Shown here: piece after piece, positions 7,692-15,786 of the stretch
Layout of the letters: every line of letters starts with the position of its first letter
Numbering within the stretch: the first letter of the stretch is position 1
Assembly: GCA_021325295.1 (NCBI GenBank)
Contig: JAJPHM010000068.1
Span: forward strand, 1 to 34,564
Origin: Nitrososphaeraceae archaeon
Lineage (GTDB): Archaea > Thermoproteota > Nitrososphaeria > Nitrososphaerales > Nitrososphaeraceae
DNA length: 34,564 nucleotides
Direction: 5' to 3'
Position numbers and translations under genes: made by a program
The notes under the pieces: model-generated
Seen by the model: only the letters and a program-made list of their open reading frames with translations
What the model was told of the DNA's origin: nothing
Database searches by the model: none

Positions 7692-8039
7692 ATGGAAAGT
7701 ATTCAGACTCAGAGCATAACGATTACTCCAAAGGCAGCCGAGAAAGTTGCCGAGTTCATGAAGCAGGAGGGCAACTCTGGCCTTTACCTGAGAGTATATG
7801 TTTCGGGCGGAGGATGCGCCGGATTGTCATATGGAATGGGATTTGAAGAAAAGCCCGACGAAGATGACAAGGTTATTGAGCAAAATGGAATCAAGCTTAT
7901 TGTTGATAGCTATAGCCAGAGATACCTGAAAGGGGCCAATATCGATTATATCGAAAGCCTCATGGGTTCAGGATTCAAGATCAATAACCCAAATGTAACG
8001 AAGAGCTGCTCTTGCGGGCACTCGTTCAGCACAGAATAA
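7692..8039 (+). CDS. A-type iron-sulfur cluster carrier (HesB/IscA family)
   Basis: A 115-residue scaffold/carrier that receives Fe-S clusters and passes them to apo-enzymes. The three conserved cysteines are present: C42 in GGGCAGLSY, and C106 and C108 in the C-terminal CSCGHSF. Length and the motif VDSYSQRYLKGANIDYIES are standard for the family. A TATA-like TTATTATAG lies about 27 bp before the ATG, so it has its own near-leaderless promoter despite the 54-base gap to the FKBP gene. A pyrimidine-rich run just after the stop (8050-8078) is a likely transcription terminator. No other isc or suf genes are in the window. Confidence 0.95.
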   Translation: MESIQTQSITITPKAAEKVAEFMKQEGNSGLYLRVYVSGGGCAGLSYGMGFEEKPDEDDKVIEQNGIKLIVDSYSQRYLKGANIDYIESLMGSGFKINNPNVTKSCSCGHSFSTE

Positions 8040-8049
8040 GCAAGCAAGA

Positions 8050-8078
8050 AAGACTTTTCTTTCTTTTCCTTTTTCCTT
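8050..8078 (+). terminator. T-rich termination region after the Fe-S carrier gene
   Basis: A run dominated by T with scattered C (CTTTTCTTTCTTTTCC and onward) shortly after the stop codon, as expected for archaeal oligo-T termination. No hairpin is evident. Confidence 0.5.
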
Positions 8079-8217
8079 AGTCGACCCTTATGGACTGGCG
8101 GGCTGCTTTGCAAAGCAGATAAGATAATATAAAGTGGAATGAAATAGAGGTGCAGGTTTACTCAATCTAGTTGGTCGGATAAGTTAGGCTTTTTAGTTCA
8201 GTTTAGTTTAGGTCAGG

Positions 8218-9519
8218 TCAGGGCCACAATCCCCTTATCTTGATTGCCTCTACAACCCTGTTGACTGCAAGAAGCGTACTTGCCTTGCGCATATTCACCC
8301 GGTACTTTTCATGAGTTTCGTAAACATCAGAGAAGGCCTTTGTAATGTTTCTGTCCAGACGCTGATTTACTTCATCTTCGGTCCAGTATTCGCGCCTAAG
8401 ATTCTGGAGCCATTCAAAATAAGATACAGTAACCCCTCCTCCGTTGGCAAGGATATCTGGGATGGTCAGGATGCCATTTTTGTAGAGTATGTCGTCTGCT
8501 TCAGGAGTGGTTGGACCGTTGGCAGCCTCTGCAACTATCTTGGCCTTGATCTTTCCGGCATTCCGGCCCGTGATCTGGTTCTCAAGCGCTGCAGGTATCA
8601 GTATCGTGCACTCTATTTCGAGCAGTTCTTCGTTGCTTATTGACTTTGCGCCGGCAAAGCCCGTAACAGAGCCAGTTTTTTCCTTGTGTTTTCTGAGGGC
8701 ACTGACTGAAATTCCGGCCTTGTTGTATACTCCGCCTTTCGAGTCAGATGCGGCTATCACCTTGGCGCCCTGTTCTTCTACAAGCTGTGAAGCAAACTGT
8801 CCGGCGTTGCCAAAGCCTTGCACTGCAACAGTTGCAGACTTCATGTTCACTTTGAGCCTTTTGGCAGCCTCTCGCACTGTAAATGAAAGCCCTCTGCCGG
8901 TTGCTTCGTTCCTTCCCAGAGAGCCCCCGATTGCAAGCGGCTTTCCAGTTATCACTTCAGGCTGGACATAATTTCCTTTTAGAGCAGAATAGGTGTCCAT
9001 TATCCATGCCATCTCTTTGCCTCCCGTGTATACATCAGGGGCAGGAATGTCGGTCATTGGTCCTATTATATCGGCAATGCCGTAGGCGTATCTTCTTGTC
9101 ATGCGTTCCAGCTCGCCGTCTGACATCTCTTTTGGGTTGCAGATTATGCCACCTTTGCCTCCGCCGTATGGGATGTCGGCAATCGCACACTTCCATGTCA
9201 TCCACATCGATAGTGCTTTTACTTCGTCAACAGTGACCTGCGGGTGATACCTTATCCCTCCTTTGTATGGGCCGCGGGCATCGTTATGCTGTGACCGAAA
9301 GCCTGTGAACACCTTGACCTCGCCATTATCCATTCTGACAGGAATTGAAACAGTAAGAACCCGTTTTGGATGAGCAAGAACCTGATGTAGCCCTGCGTCC
9401 AGGTTTATCAGCTTTGCAGCCTCGTCAAGCTGCTTGAGGGCGACTTCAAAAGGGTTAATAGCGCCAGCGGTAGAAGTAGAAGTAGAAGTAGTTGTAGAAC
9501 CTCTCGATTGTCCTGACAT
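8218..9519 (-). CDS. gdhA: Glutamate dehydrogenase
   Basis: Interconverts glutamate and 2-oxoglutarate plus ammonium with NAD(P)(H); a main ammonium-assimilation step in ammonia oxidisers. The 433 residues show GPYKGGIRYHP (83-93), the catalytic-Lys segment YGGGKGG with K122, DIPAPDVYTG (158-166) with the catalytic Asp, and the dinucleotide-binding GFGNAG at 235-240. The length matches hexameric archaeal enzymes. The N-terminus carries a Ser/Thr-only stretch (residues 8-17) encoded by hexanucleotide repeats. The minus-strand TATA at 9544-9551 is centred about 28 bp before the ATG, so the message is probably leaderless and the repeat is translated. Cofactor preference cannot be judged safely. 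Confidence 0.96.
   Translation of the reverse strand: MSGQSRGSTTTSTSTSTAGAINPFEVALKQLDEAAKLINLDAGLHQVLAHPKRVLTVSIPVRMDNGEVKVFTGFRSQHNDARGPYKGGIRYHPQVTVDEVKALSMWMTWKCAIADIPYGGGKGGIICNPKEMSDGELERMTRRYAYGIADIIGPMTDIPAPDVYTGGKEMAWIMDTYSALKGNYVQPEVITGKPLAIGGSLGRNEATGRGLSFTVREAAKRLKVNMKSATVAVQGFGNAGQFASQLVEEQGAKVIAASDSKGGVYNKAGISVSALRKHKEKTGSVTGFAGAKSISNEELLEIECTILIPAALENQITGRNAGKIKAKIVAEAANGPTTPEADDILYKNGILTIPDILANGGGVTVSYFEWLQNLRREYWTEDEVNQRLDRNITKAFSDVYETHEKYRVNMRKASTLLAVNRVVEAIKIRGLWP
9467..9492. repeat. TAGAAG hexanucleotide microrepeat inside gdhA
   Basis: About three copies of TAGAAG with a degenerate neighbour on each side (plus strand). They encode the Ser-Thr run at the N-terminus of glutamate dehydrogenase. 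Unit length is a multiple of three, so slippage would keep frame. Confidence 0.75.
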
Positions 9520-9593
9520 TACAGCGTTGTAGAAAACTTGATGTTATAAATATTGTGGGAAGTGTCTGGCAGGCAGATTTGCACCCATCGCTG

Positions 9594-9953
9594 CTAAACA
9601 GACGATCCGCTACTCTGCTGCATCCTCTGTGAAATCATCGCCTTGAGCTGATCGTCTGTCAGGCCTGCAGGGGTAATGCCAAGTGACTTTGCTATTGCAT
9701 CAAGCTTCTCCCTCTCCGAGGAAACTGGGCCAGTAATTCTTGGGATTCCGTACTGAGGTCCAAGTGACCCGGCGCTCTGGATCTCGTTTCTGATCATATC
9801 CCGGGCCTTTCCATATTCACCCATCGCCCTCCCCAGAGTTCTTGAAACCTGCGGCAATTTTTTGGTGCCAAATATAAGAACAAGACCAAGCAAGACTATG
9901 ATTATCAGGTTTGATCCACCAATAATCATGATAAGCTGTGAGGCCAAGGGCAA
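9594..9953 (-). CDS. tatA: Sec-independent protein translocase subunit TatA/TatE-like
   Basis: A component of the twin-arginine translocase, which exports folded proteins. The 119-residue protein has a single hydrophobic segment at about residues 7-28, immediately followed by the hinge motif FGTKKLP at 28-34 and an amphipathic helix (VSRTLGRAMGEYGKARDMIRNE). It then has a loose polar tail with a short helical segment ending QRMQQSSGSSV. The start at TTG 9951-9953 is supported by a TATA-like GTTTAATT about 37 bp upstream; an internal ATG at 9927-9929 would leave only two residues before the helix's GGSN turn. The tatC partner is not in the window. Confidence 0.88.
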   Translation of the reverse strand: MPLASQLIMIIGGSNLIIIVLLGLVLIFGTKKLPQVSRTLGRAMGEYGKARDMIRNEIQSAGSLGPQYGIPRITGPVSSEREKLDAIAKSLGITPAGLTDDQLKAMISQRMQQSSGSSV

Positions 9954-10009
9954 GTTGACTTCAGCATATCTTTCAGGTCTTTCCAGAATTAAACTTTCTG
10001 CCGATATCG

Positions 10010-10660
10010 TTATCTACCTTGGTTCCCTTCCTTTCCTTTCAGCTTTTCATCTACGTCATTTAGTGCGTTTATCATGGCCCTTCTTCTGTTTTCTTCGGTT
10101 ACGGTAGCCCTGACATCTTCTATCAGCATCCTCGCAACATCCAGCTTTTTTCTCACGCCGCCGACAAAGTTGTCATAAACAGCAAAGGGGTAAATTTCAT
10201 TATAGATCTCCTCCATAATTGCAAAGAGCTTCTCAGCATCTCTTTCTCTGCCTGACCTCATACGGTCAAGCACCAGCCGTTTGATTTCACCTATGCAGTC
10301 TAGCAGGCCCGTTATGTACGATGGACCGGTTACCCCCAGATCGTCGATGGATGGTATCTGCAGGTCTTCCATTACGGACCGGAGCCCATAGGCTTCTACA
10401 AGTTCCTGCTCTGCAACAACTATGTACCTGTACAGGTCTGCCTTGGCATATCCTCGAAATTCGTCTAGCATATTCCTTGCAGTCTCCATCTTGTCCCTAG
10501 CCTGTTCCATTTCGTTGTGGTGAAGAGAGACTATTGATTTGCTGCAGAGCATAATGATGTCGCGTGTGCCTTTTATCAGCTTCTCGCGCCGTTCCTCTGT
10601 GTCTTTCATGTCCTTGTTGATCGATTCAAGAGATGAGTGAACCTTTGAGAGCATGGTCAT
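10010..10660 (-). CDS. Translin-family protein (archaeal translin homologue)
   Basis: An all-helical 216-residue protein without signal or membrane segments. The C-terminal part, with GVRKKLDVARMLIEDVRATVTEENRR near 167-193, matches the signature region of the translin/TRAX family, and the repeated long helices and length fit too. Eukaryotic translin with TRAX forms an RNA-processing octamer; archaeal homologues bind nucleic acid, and their cellular role is not settled. Whether nuclease acidic residues of the TRAX type are present I cannot judge by eye, so activity is left open. A TATA-like CTTTTTAA on the minus strand lies about 45 bp upstream. TatA follows on the same strand but has its own promoter. 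Confidence 0.82.
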   Translation of the reverse strand: MTMLSKVHSSLESINKDMKDTEERREKLIKGTRDIIMLCSKSIVSLHHNEMEQARDKMETARNMLDEFRGYAKADLYRYIVVAEQELVEAYGLRSVMEDLQIPSIDDLGVTGPSYITGLLDCIGEIKRLVLDRMRSGRERDAEKLFAIMEEIYNEIYPFAVYDNFVGGVRKKLDVARMLIEDVRATVTEENRRRAMINALNDVDEKLKGKEGNQGR

Positions 10661-10819
10661 CTGGTTTCTTCTATCCTATCTTGGCTCACACCAGATTCAT
10701 TAAAAAGACTTGCTCTTTTTTACGATAGAAGGGCCAGTACAGAGCAGAGAGATAGAGGCACACCACTTCAGTTTTTGCACAAAACTTTAAGGTGAGGTTA
10801 TACGGATCGAGTCCAGTCA

Positions 10820-11452
10820 ATGGGCAACATTCGCAGGAGCAGAGGTTACAGCTACGAGCACACGCTTGTCCAGAGGCTCAGCATAGGAGACTGGCAAGCG
10901 CGCAGGCTGGGCGGATCCAGCACAGGCCTTCCTGATATCGTCGCGGTCAACAACTCTTCGCCAACTCTGCTCACAATAGAGGCCAAGTCCGGCACTGGCG
11001 ACCTGCTATATGTTCCCCAGGATCAGATAGAGCGCTGTCTTGTTGTGCAAAAGATGTTCAGCTACTATCCTGAAAGGCATGTAATACTGGCATTCAAGTT
11101 CATGAGCAAGAAAAGATTCAGGCGGAAAAACATGGTGGTATACGAGCAGCGGAGGCTGGTTGAATATTACAAAGTTGCAGATTCACTTGCCGCCAGAGCC
11201 AACAAACTGCCGATAGTAAAATGCACCTATGATGGCAGGACATTTGCACTGTACGGAAAAAGATCAGTCGAGCTCAAGCTGCCTGATTATACGATGCCTT
11301 TCCAGCATCAAAAGTCCGTCTCGGTAAAGAATGGAGAAGCGAATAAGTACAGCAGGCTTGAAATTATCAACAGTGCAGAGCAGATAAGCAGGCGACCCTC
11401 AAAGAGCATGCAGCAGAGGCAGTCACTGCAGTTGACATCCAAGATAATATAG
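10820..11452 (+). CDS. hjc: Holliday junction resolvase Hjc with C-terminal extension
   Basis: Structure-specific endonuclease that cleaves four-way DNA junctions. The N-terminal 120 residues carry the Hjc catalytic set: RGYSYEHTLVQRL with E13, GSSTGLPDIVA with D39, and IEAKSGTGDLLYVPQDQ with E54 and K56. The protein is 210 residues against about 120-145 for typical archaeal Hjc. The extra C-terminal 80-90 residues include a possible strand-rich segment (CTYDGRTFALYGKRSVELKL) and a Gln/Ser/Lys-rich tail. A TATA-like ACTTTAAGG lies about 30 bp before the ATG (near-leaderless). A PINA-like ATPase, whose Sulfolobus homologue acts with Hjc, is encoded at 30316. Confidence 0.93.
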   Translation: MGNIRRSRGYSYEHTLVQRLSIGDWQARRLGGSSTGLPDIVAVNNSSPTLLTIEAKSGTGDLLYVPQDQIERCLVVQKMFSYYPERHVILAFKFMSKKRFRRKNMVVYEQRRLVEYYKVADSLAARANKLPIVKCTYDGRTFALYGKRSVELKLPDYTMPFQHQKSVSVKNGEANKYSRLEIINSAEQISRRPSKSMQQRQSLQLTSKII

Positions 11453-11608
11453 TACATTACATGACATCTTGACCTAAACTAGACAAGATAGAATAGAGTA
11501 GCTATCCAAAGGATTGAGCTGTTGATTAGCAAATTAGTTAATTAGTTAGTTTTTATGTTACCTTGTCCGGACCGATTTCGATATTATACAGAGGTGTACT
11601 GAGTAGAA

Positions 11609-12361
11609 ATGGAAAATTATCGGCCCGACTTCGCTCCAATCACTTCAGATGAGATGTACAGGATTGAAGAGAACGGCGATTCAATTTTTGGAATGCGCAG
11701 AGTAATGATGATGGAAAACGCTGGCCACGGCGTTGCAGATTTTATTGCAGCAAAGTTCAGAGACAGGCTCAAGTCAAGAAGAATAGTTGCTGTCTGTGGG
11801 ACAGGAAATAACGGCGGAGATGCTTTTGTTGCTTCAAGGCATCTGGCAGGCTATGGCGCAAGACCCACTGTAATCCTTCTTGGCAGCCCTTCCTATCTTA
11901 GGTCGGAAGAAGCAAAAACAAACTGGTCCATTATTGAAAAGATGGATTCTATTGAAATCATATTTGGGAGCGAGATCACGCCTGAAGTGAAAAACAGGAT
12001 TCTTTCTGCGTCAATCATTATTGACGGCATTTTCGGAACAGGGATCAAGGGTCAGATCAGAGACCCGCATGGCACTGCGATCGACCTGATAAACCGGTCC
12101 AAGGCATATGTTGTGGCAGTCGATGTTCCTTCGGGCCTTGATCCAAATACAGGACAGGTTCAGGACAGATGTGTGATGGCCGATGCCACTGTGACGTTTC
12201 ATAGAAAAAAGACAGGACTTGTAGATAGAGGCAAGGATAAAGGTAATGGCAGGAAAAAAATTGGTAGCCATTCAAACAGCAAAATCGCCAAATATACAGG
12301 CAGAGTTTATCTGGAGCTGATAGGCATTCCGCCTGAAGCCGAGAAAACAAGACAGGCATAA
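11609..12361 (+). CDS. nnrE: NAD(P)H-hydrate epimerase (YjeF_N domain)
   Basis: Epimerises damaged NADHX and NADPHX so that a dehydratase can repair them. The 250-residue protein is a single YjeF_N domain: nucleotide loop CGTGNNGGDAF at 63-73, D139-GIFGTG at 139-145 and VDVPSGLD at 171-178. No C-terminal ADP/ATP-dependent dehydratase domain is fused, unlike bacterial Nnr, and no separate dehydratase gene is in the window. A Lys/Gly/Ser-rich loop at about 203-226 lies just before the final strand and looks like a lineage insert. A TATA box (ATATTATAC, 11581-11589) is centred about 24 bp before the ATG, so the GAGGTG at 11591 is probably not in the message. Confidence 0.93.
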   Translation: MENYRPDFAPITSDEMYRIEENGDSIFGMRRVMMMENAGHGVADFIAAKFRDRLKSRRIVAVCGTGNNGGDAFVASRHLAGYGARPTVILLGSPSYLRSEEAKTNWSIIEKMDSIEIIFGSEITPEVKNRILSASIIIDGIFGTGIKGQIRDPHGTAIDLINRSKAYVVAVDVPSGLDPNTGQVQDRCVMADATVTFHRKKTGLVDRGKDKGNGRKKIGSHSNSKIAKYTGRVYLELIGIPPEAEKTRQA

Positions 12362-12428
12362 CAGGTGGCAGTGAAGACTAGAATATGAGAGAATAAAATA
12401 GAATAGAGTATGGTGTGCTAGTAGTGCC

Positions 12429-13076
12429 ATGAGTGAAAAGCCAAACAAGCCGGAGCCGAGAATAAAGGTTCTTCAACTTCAGGTAGGCCAGATGGCCAAC
12501 TTTACGTACGTCATAGCCGACGAGCAGACAGGAGATGCAGCAGTCATAGATCCGTCATGGGATCTGGACAAAATTTTTGATGTGCTGAAAAAGAACTCTT
12601 GGAAGGCAAAGTACATAATCAATACGCATACTCACTTTGACCATGTTCTGGGAAACGATCAAGTTGCGGCAGTGACAGGAGCAAAAGTGGTTCAGCATAA
12701 AGCCTCCGATGCAAGAAAAGATATCTCAGTCTCAGACGGCGACACCATTAAGGTGGGCAACATTGCGCTCAAAGTCATCCATACCCCGGGCCATTCAAAG
12801 GACAGCATCTGCCTTTTGACAGGAAATCTCCTGTTTACCGGCGATACACTCTTTGTTGGCAACTGCGGCAGGACCGACCTGCCTGGAAGTGATCCGAAGG
12901 AGATGTACCAAAGCCTTTTTGATAAATTAGCAAAGCTAGACGAGCAACTTGTTGTGTACCCTGGCCACAACTACGGATCCACACCAAAATCCACAATCGG
13001 GCATGAAAAAAGGACAAATTTTGTGCTTCAGCCCAGAGCAGAAAACGACTTTGTTGCTTTTATGACAGGCGAATGA
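12429..13076 (+). CDS. Metallo-beta-lactamase fold hydrolase (glyoxalase II / persulfide dioxygenase-like)
   Basis: A 215-residue cytosolic MBL-fold enzyme with the full metal site: THTHFDH at 66-72, H122 in HTPGHS, D139 in FTGDTLF, and H180 in YPGHNYG. The segment VGNCGRTDLPGSDP (143-156) resembles the ETHE1/persulfide dioxygenase and hydroxyacylglutathione hydrolase group, where GRTD-type residues line the active site. These two activities cannot be told apart by eye, and glutathione is not expected in archaea, so the natural thiol substrate is open. Its TGA overlaps the ATG of cobT by the ATGA arrangement, so the two are probably cotranscribed and translationally coupled. The TATA-like region around 12393 sits about 34 bp upstream. 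Confidence 0.9.
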   Translation: MSEKPNKPEPRIKVLQLQVGQMANFTYVIADEQTGDAAVIDPSWDLDKIFDVLKKNSWKAKYIINTHTHFDHVLGNDQVAAVTGAKVVQHKASDARKDISVSDGDTIKVGNIALKVIHTPGHSKDSICLLTGNLLFTGDTLFVGNCGRTDLPGSDPKEMYQSLFDKLAKLDEQLVVYPGHNYGSTPKSTIGHEKRTNFVLQPRAENDFVAFMTGE

Positions 13077-14281
13077 GCATGAAGAGTGGTGGCTGGCATA
13101 CTAAATTGAAAGTAGCACCAAAAAAAGTACAGAATGGAGGCAGGCATAGATTTCCGGACATTCTGGATATTGCAGGACCCAGTACAGAGAAAGTAAGAGG
13201 ATCTGTTTTGCCGCTATTTTCGTTTTCGTCATCCAGGCCGTTTTTTGTCTGCGTTATCTCACATTCAAAGACAAGTGAAATCCCCGGCATCACTGTCGCA
13301 GGTGCAAATAAGGAACTTGTCAAATATACCTCGGCGGCAGATTCTGAATTTCTGTACTATGGCAGGTGCGAATGCATAGAGGCAATTCCAGCTACGCCAG
13401 ATGGCAAGCCCACTCCAGCAGTAATCACCCGCGCTGTCCTTCAGCTTGCAAGAATTCCGTTTCTTGTCGTAAGGGCAGGAACGCAGATTGAACCTTCAAT
13501 ACCATATGTTTCATTTGGTCTTGGCCCCGGCGAGAACATTTCAACCCATGATGCAATGGATAGATCGAAGGTAAGGGCTGCATTCAGATATGGAAGCGAG
13601 CTTGGACGCCAGCTCGCCTGTTCTTCTGACCTGCTGGTTATTGGTGAGAGCATACCAGCAGGGACAACCACTGCTTTGGCTGTCATGTGCGCTCTTGGAA
13701 TTGATGCCCGGTTCAAAGTAAGTAGCAGTATGCCAGAGAATCCACACCAGCTGAAAAACAAAATTGTTGATATGGCTATGCAGAGGTCTGGTATAGAATT
13801 TGGAGATCTCAAGGACGATCCCTTTGAGGCGATATCGCTCATGGGTGATCCAATGATGCCATCCATCGCAGGAATTGCAGCCGGTGCCACTGCGGCAGGG
13901 GCAAGAGTTATGCTTGCTGGCGGAACCCAGATGGCTGCAATAGTTGCAATCATGGCAGCACTTCATATCCCACTCAAAGGTGTATGCATCGGAACCACCT
14001 CCTATGTTGCAACTGATCATTCGTCAAGCTTGGGTTATCTCCTTAGATCTATATCAGACGAGGTTCCAGCATTTGCCGCAAATATCCACTTGGCAGAATC
14101 AAGCAGACCAGGGCTGCAGGCTTTTGCAAAGGGGTTTGTTAAGGAAGGTGTAGGAGCAGGCGGTGTATCAATTGCAGCAATGCTAAAATCAAAAGGGAAA
14201 ATAGACGGCAAGGCCATCTTGCATGCAGTAGAGGAAGAATATGATCTGCTAATGCAGGCCGGAAGGAACCAAACCCGTTGA
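13073..14281 (+). CDS. cobT: Nicotinate-nucleotide-dependent phosphoribosyltransferase CobT (TIGR00303 family)
   Basis: Transfers phosphoribose from nicotinate mononucleotide to the lower-ligand base in cobalamin nucleotide-loop assembly; ammonia-oxidising archaea are known to make B12. The 402-residue protein matches the archaeal/cyanobacterial TIGR00303 branch of CobT: AGTQIEPSIPYVSFGLGPG in the middle, then VIGESIPAGTTTALAVMCALG, and the Gly/Ala-rich GIAAGATAAGARVMLAGGTQM near residues 265-285. The first about 30 residues are a basic extension before the conserved FVCVISHSKTSEIPG strand. It overlaps the preceding hydrolase by four bases (ATGA), so it lacks its own promoter. Identity of the base activated is not visible from sequence. 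Confidence 0.9.
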   Translation: MSMKSGGWHTKLKVAPKKVQNGGRHRFPDILDIAGPSTEKVRGSVLPLFSFSSSRPFFVCVISHSKTSEIPGITVAGANKELVKYTSAADSEFLYYGRCECIEAIPATPDGKPTPAVITRAVLQLARIPFLVVRAGTQIEPSIPYVSFGLGPGENISTHDAMDRSKVRAAFRYGSELGRQLACSSDLLVIGESIPAGTTTALAVMCALGIDARFKVSSSMPENPHQLKNKIVDMAMQRSGIEFGDLKDDPFEAISLMGDPMMPSIAGIAAGATAAGARVMLAGGTQMAAIVAIMAALHIPLKGVCIGTTSYVATDHSSSLGYLLRSISDEVPAFAANIHLAESSRPGLQAFAKGFVKEGVGAGGVSIAAMLKSKGKIDGKAILHAVEEEYDLLMQAGRNQTR

Positions 14282-14391
14282 TTGTGAAGCAGCAACAGAC
14301 AATCAATGTAACAGCAGGTCTAGGAAGAAAGGAATGGGAAAGAAAGGAAAAGGGAAAGTGAAACTAGCTGGCCTGTTCCATGTAGGCAGTT

Positions 14392-14751
14392 TTACAATTT
14401 GATGTTAAAGGACAGAGGTTCTGGGCCAAACATCTGGGACATCAGCTGTTCCTGAAGCTTCTGGAAATACAGCCCAAAATCCATGCCGGCTTTATGGTCT
14501 ATCTGCTGCTGTATTGCCTGAAGCAGGTGAGGGGCCATTCTGTTGGATACTGTCACATAAAACTTGGTTTTTATTCTGCCATCTTGCACTATCTTGAGTT
14601 CATTTCTGATATTCTCTGGTGCAAGCTGGCGAGCTCTGGCATCTATTGCACTGTACGCCTTGAACAGTACATCAGGTTTTGCCTCAAATTTGCTGTCATC
14701 CATGGTGATATGTAATGTGGAGACAGTTTCTGGCTTGGAGTAGTTTTGCAT
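14392..14751 (-). CDS. Hypothetical protein, 119 residues
   Basis: I do not recognise this family. I start at the ATG at 14749-14751 because a minus-strand TATA (CTTTTTATC, plus 14776-14784) is centred about 29 bp upstream; the longer frame begins inside that promoter. The protein begins MQNYSKPETVSTLHITMDD, has a KPDVLFKAYSAIDARARQLAPENIRNELKIVQDGRIKTKFYVTVS core with alternating helix and strands, and ends LSFNIKL. It has no Cys cluster, signal peptide or membrane segment. The fold looks compact alpha/beta and cytoplasmic. It converges with cobT. Confidence 0.65.
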   Translation of the reverse strand: MQNYSKPETVSTLHITMDDSKFEAKPDVLFKAYSAIDARARQLAPENIRNELKIVQDGRIKTKFYVTVSNRMAPHLLQAIQQQIDHKAGMDFGLYFQKLQEQLMSQMFGPEPLSFNIKL

Positions 14752-15070
14752 CAACTTCAAGTTTCTGTTTTGGATAAAAAGCAGCAATTGAGATCAAGTT
14801 TACTCGATGGTCAAGATGAGCTATCTATCCATCTTTCTGTCAGATTCTTATATCATACAGACTTTCGTTTCCAGTTCTTTTCTTTTCTTTCCTTTCCTTC
14901 ACTTCTCTCATCTTTCTCATACAATTATGTGTATATGGCAAAAAAAAGATAGACAAGGTTTCAACAAAACAACCTTTTGCAGTCCATTGCCTTTCTGGGA
15001 AAATCGATGTCCTAGAGCAGCAAAGGTTTCAGCACAGGACTAGACATCCTTGCCAGCAACCAACATCCGT
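14752..15070. other. Spacer with a pyrimidine tract
   Basis: Apart from the leftward promoter at 14776-14784, no gene is seen. A long CT-rich tract with TTTTC/TTTCC units of period 5 runs from about 14874 to 14920. Short open frames here have no recognisable features. Confidence 0.45.
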
Positions 15071-15268
15071 TCAGTATGAGTGGTATTCAAGCTTGTGCAG
15101 CCTCAGCTCTTTAAATGAGCAGAATGTCTTGTCGCATTTTTCACAACGCCACTGCTGTTCTCTAGCCTTCTGGTAGTCCTGATACTTCTCGGTTCCAACC
15201 CTGTAACTGCCCGATCTAAAGTCGTAAACTACGGGATTGTAGTTTACTTTGTATTTTAACATCCCCAT
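15071..15268 (-). CDS. Small C2H2 zinc-finger protein
   Basis: A 65-residue basic protein with one C-terminal C2H2 finger: C42-x2-C45-x12-H58-x4-H63, in the sequence CEKCDKTFCSFKELRLHKLE. The hydrophobic spacing (F49, L55) agrees with a classical finger. The first 40 residues are Tyr-rich (YKVNYNPVVYDF, SYRVGTEKYQDY) and not a known domain. Likely a nucleic-acid- or protein-binding factor; many archaeal genomes encode such single-finger proteins with unknown roles. A minus-strand TATA TTTTTAAATAC at about 15291-15301 is centred roughly 28 bp before the ATG, so leaderless. Confidence 0.82.
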   Translation of the reverse strand: MGMLKYKVNYNPVVYDFRSGSYRVGTEKYQDYQKAREQQWRCEKCDKTFCSFKELRLHKLEYHSY

Positions 15269-15611
15269 TGCTCAGCATTTGCAGGCTTTGTATTTAAAAA
15301 GTCAGTGATACGTTGATACAGAACAATGCTCAATCGACAGTTGTGTTACCGACTATTTGCTTGCTTGCATAGATAGTTTTGAAGGCCACAGGTTCAGGAA
15401 TCTTCGAGCAGGCTAAGCGGGATGGGGCAGATATTGAAGAACAGGCTCAAGAGGCGACAGGGCAATGCCGCAGTCGTCCTTGGCTGTATTTGCTAGTAGG
15501 TCTCCATGGTTTAAATCGATTGACTATTATTATTCTAATCAACCAACCCCGCGTGTGTTTCCCTAACAAATCTAGATCTGGTTTATTTCCATTGATGCGC
15601 GTCTGCAAGTG
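15269..15611. other. Spacer between zinc-finger gene and the 26-residue protein
   Basis: It contains the leftward TATA at about 15291 and the rightward TATA at 15582. A 77-codon open frame crossing it (from 15379) has no domain, unusual composition or promoter support. No RNA structure recognised. Confidence 0.4.
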
Positions 15612-15692
15612 ATGATATGGTCTATAGTGTGGGCTATCTTGGGCATAATAGTGCTGATAATCCTGCTCAAGGTACTATTCGGGATATTGTAA
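15612..15692 (+). CDS. 26-residue single-helix membrane protein
   Basis: The frame encodes MIWSIVWAILGIIVLIILLK followed by VLFGIL, a nearly continuous hydrophobic helix with one Lys near the C-terminal end. A TATA-like TTTATTT at 15582-15588 is centred 27 bp before the ATG, exactly the spacing seen for leaderless genes elsewhere in the window, and an in-frame stop (TAG) lies not far upstream. A GTG directly before the ATG is an alternative start. It has no recognised family. Short hydrophobic proteins like this often sit in membrane complexes or act as small regulators, but nothing here says which. Confidence 0.5.
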   Translation: MIWSIVWAILGIIVLIILLKVLFGIL

Positions 15693-15786
15693 TGACGACG
15701 ATGTATTGATGTATGTCCCAGCAGGCCTGCCAGGTTGCTCATTTAGCAATATTCCGACGCTGCAGTAATCCATCTGTCCAGATAAT

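Noticed and set aside
15379-15611. 77-codon plus-strand frame in the 15.3-15.6 kb spacer
   Set aside because: No domain or promoter; it ends just where the better-supported 26-residue protein begins.
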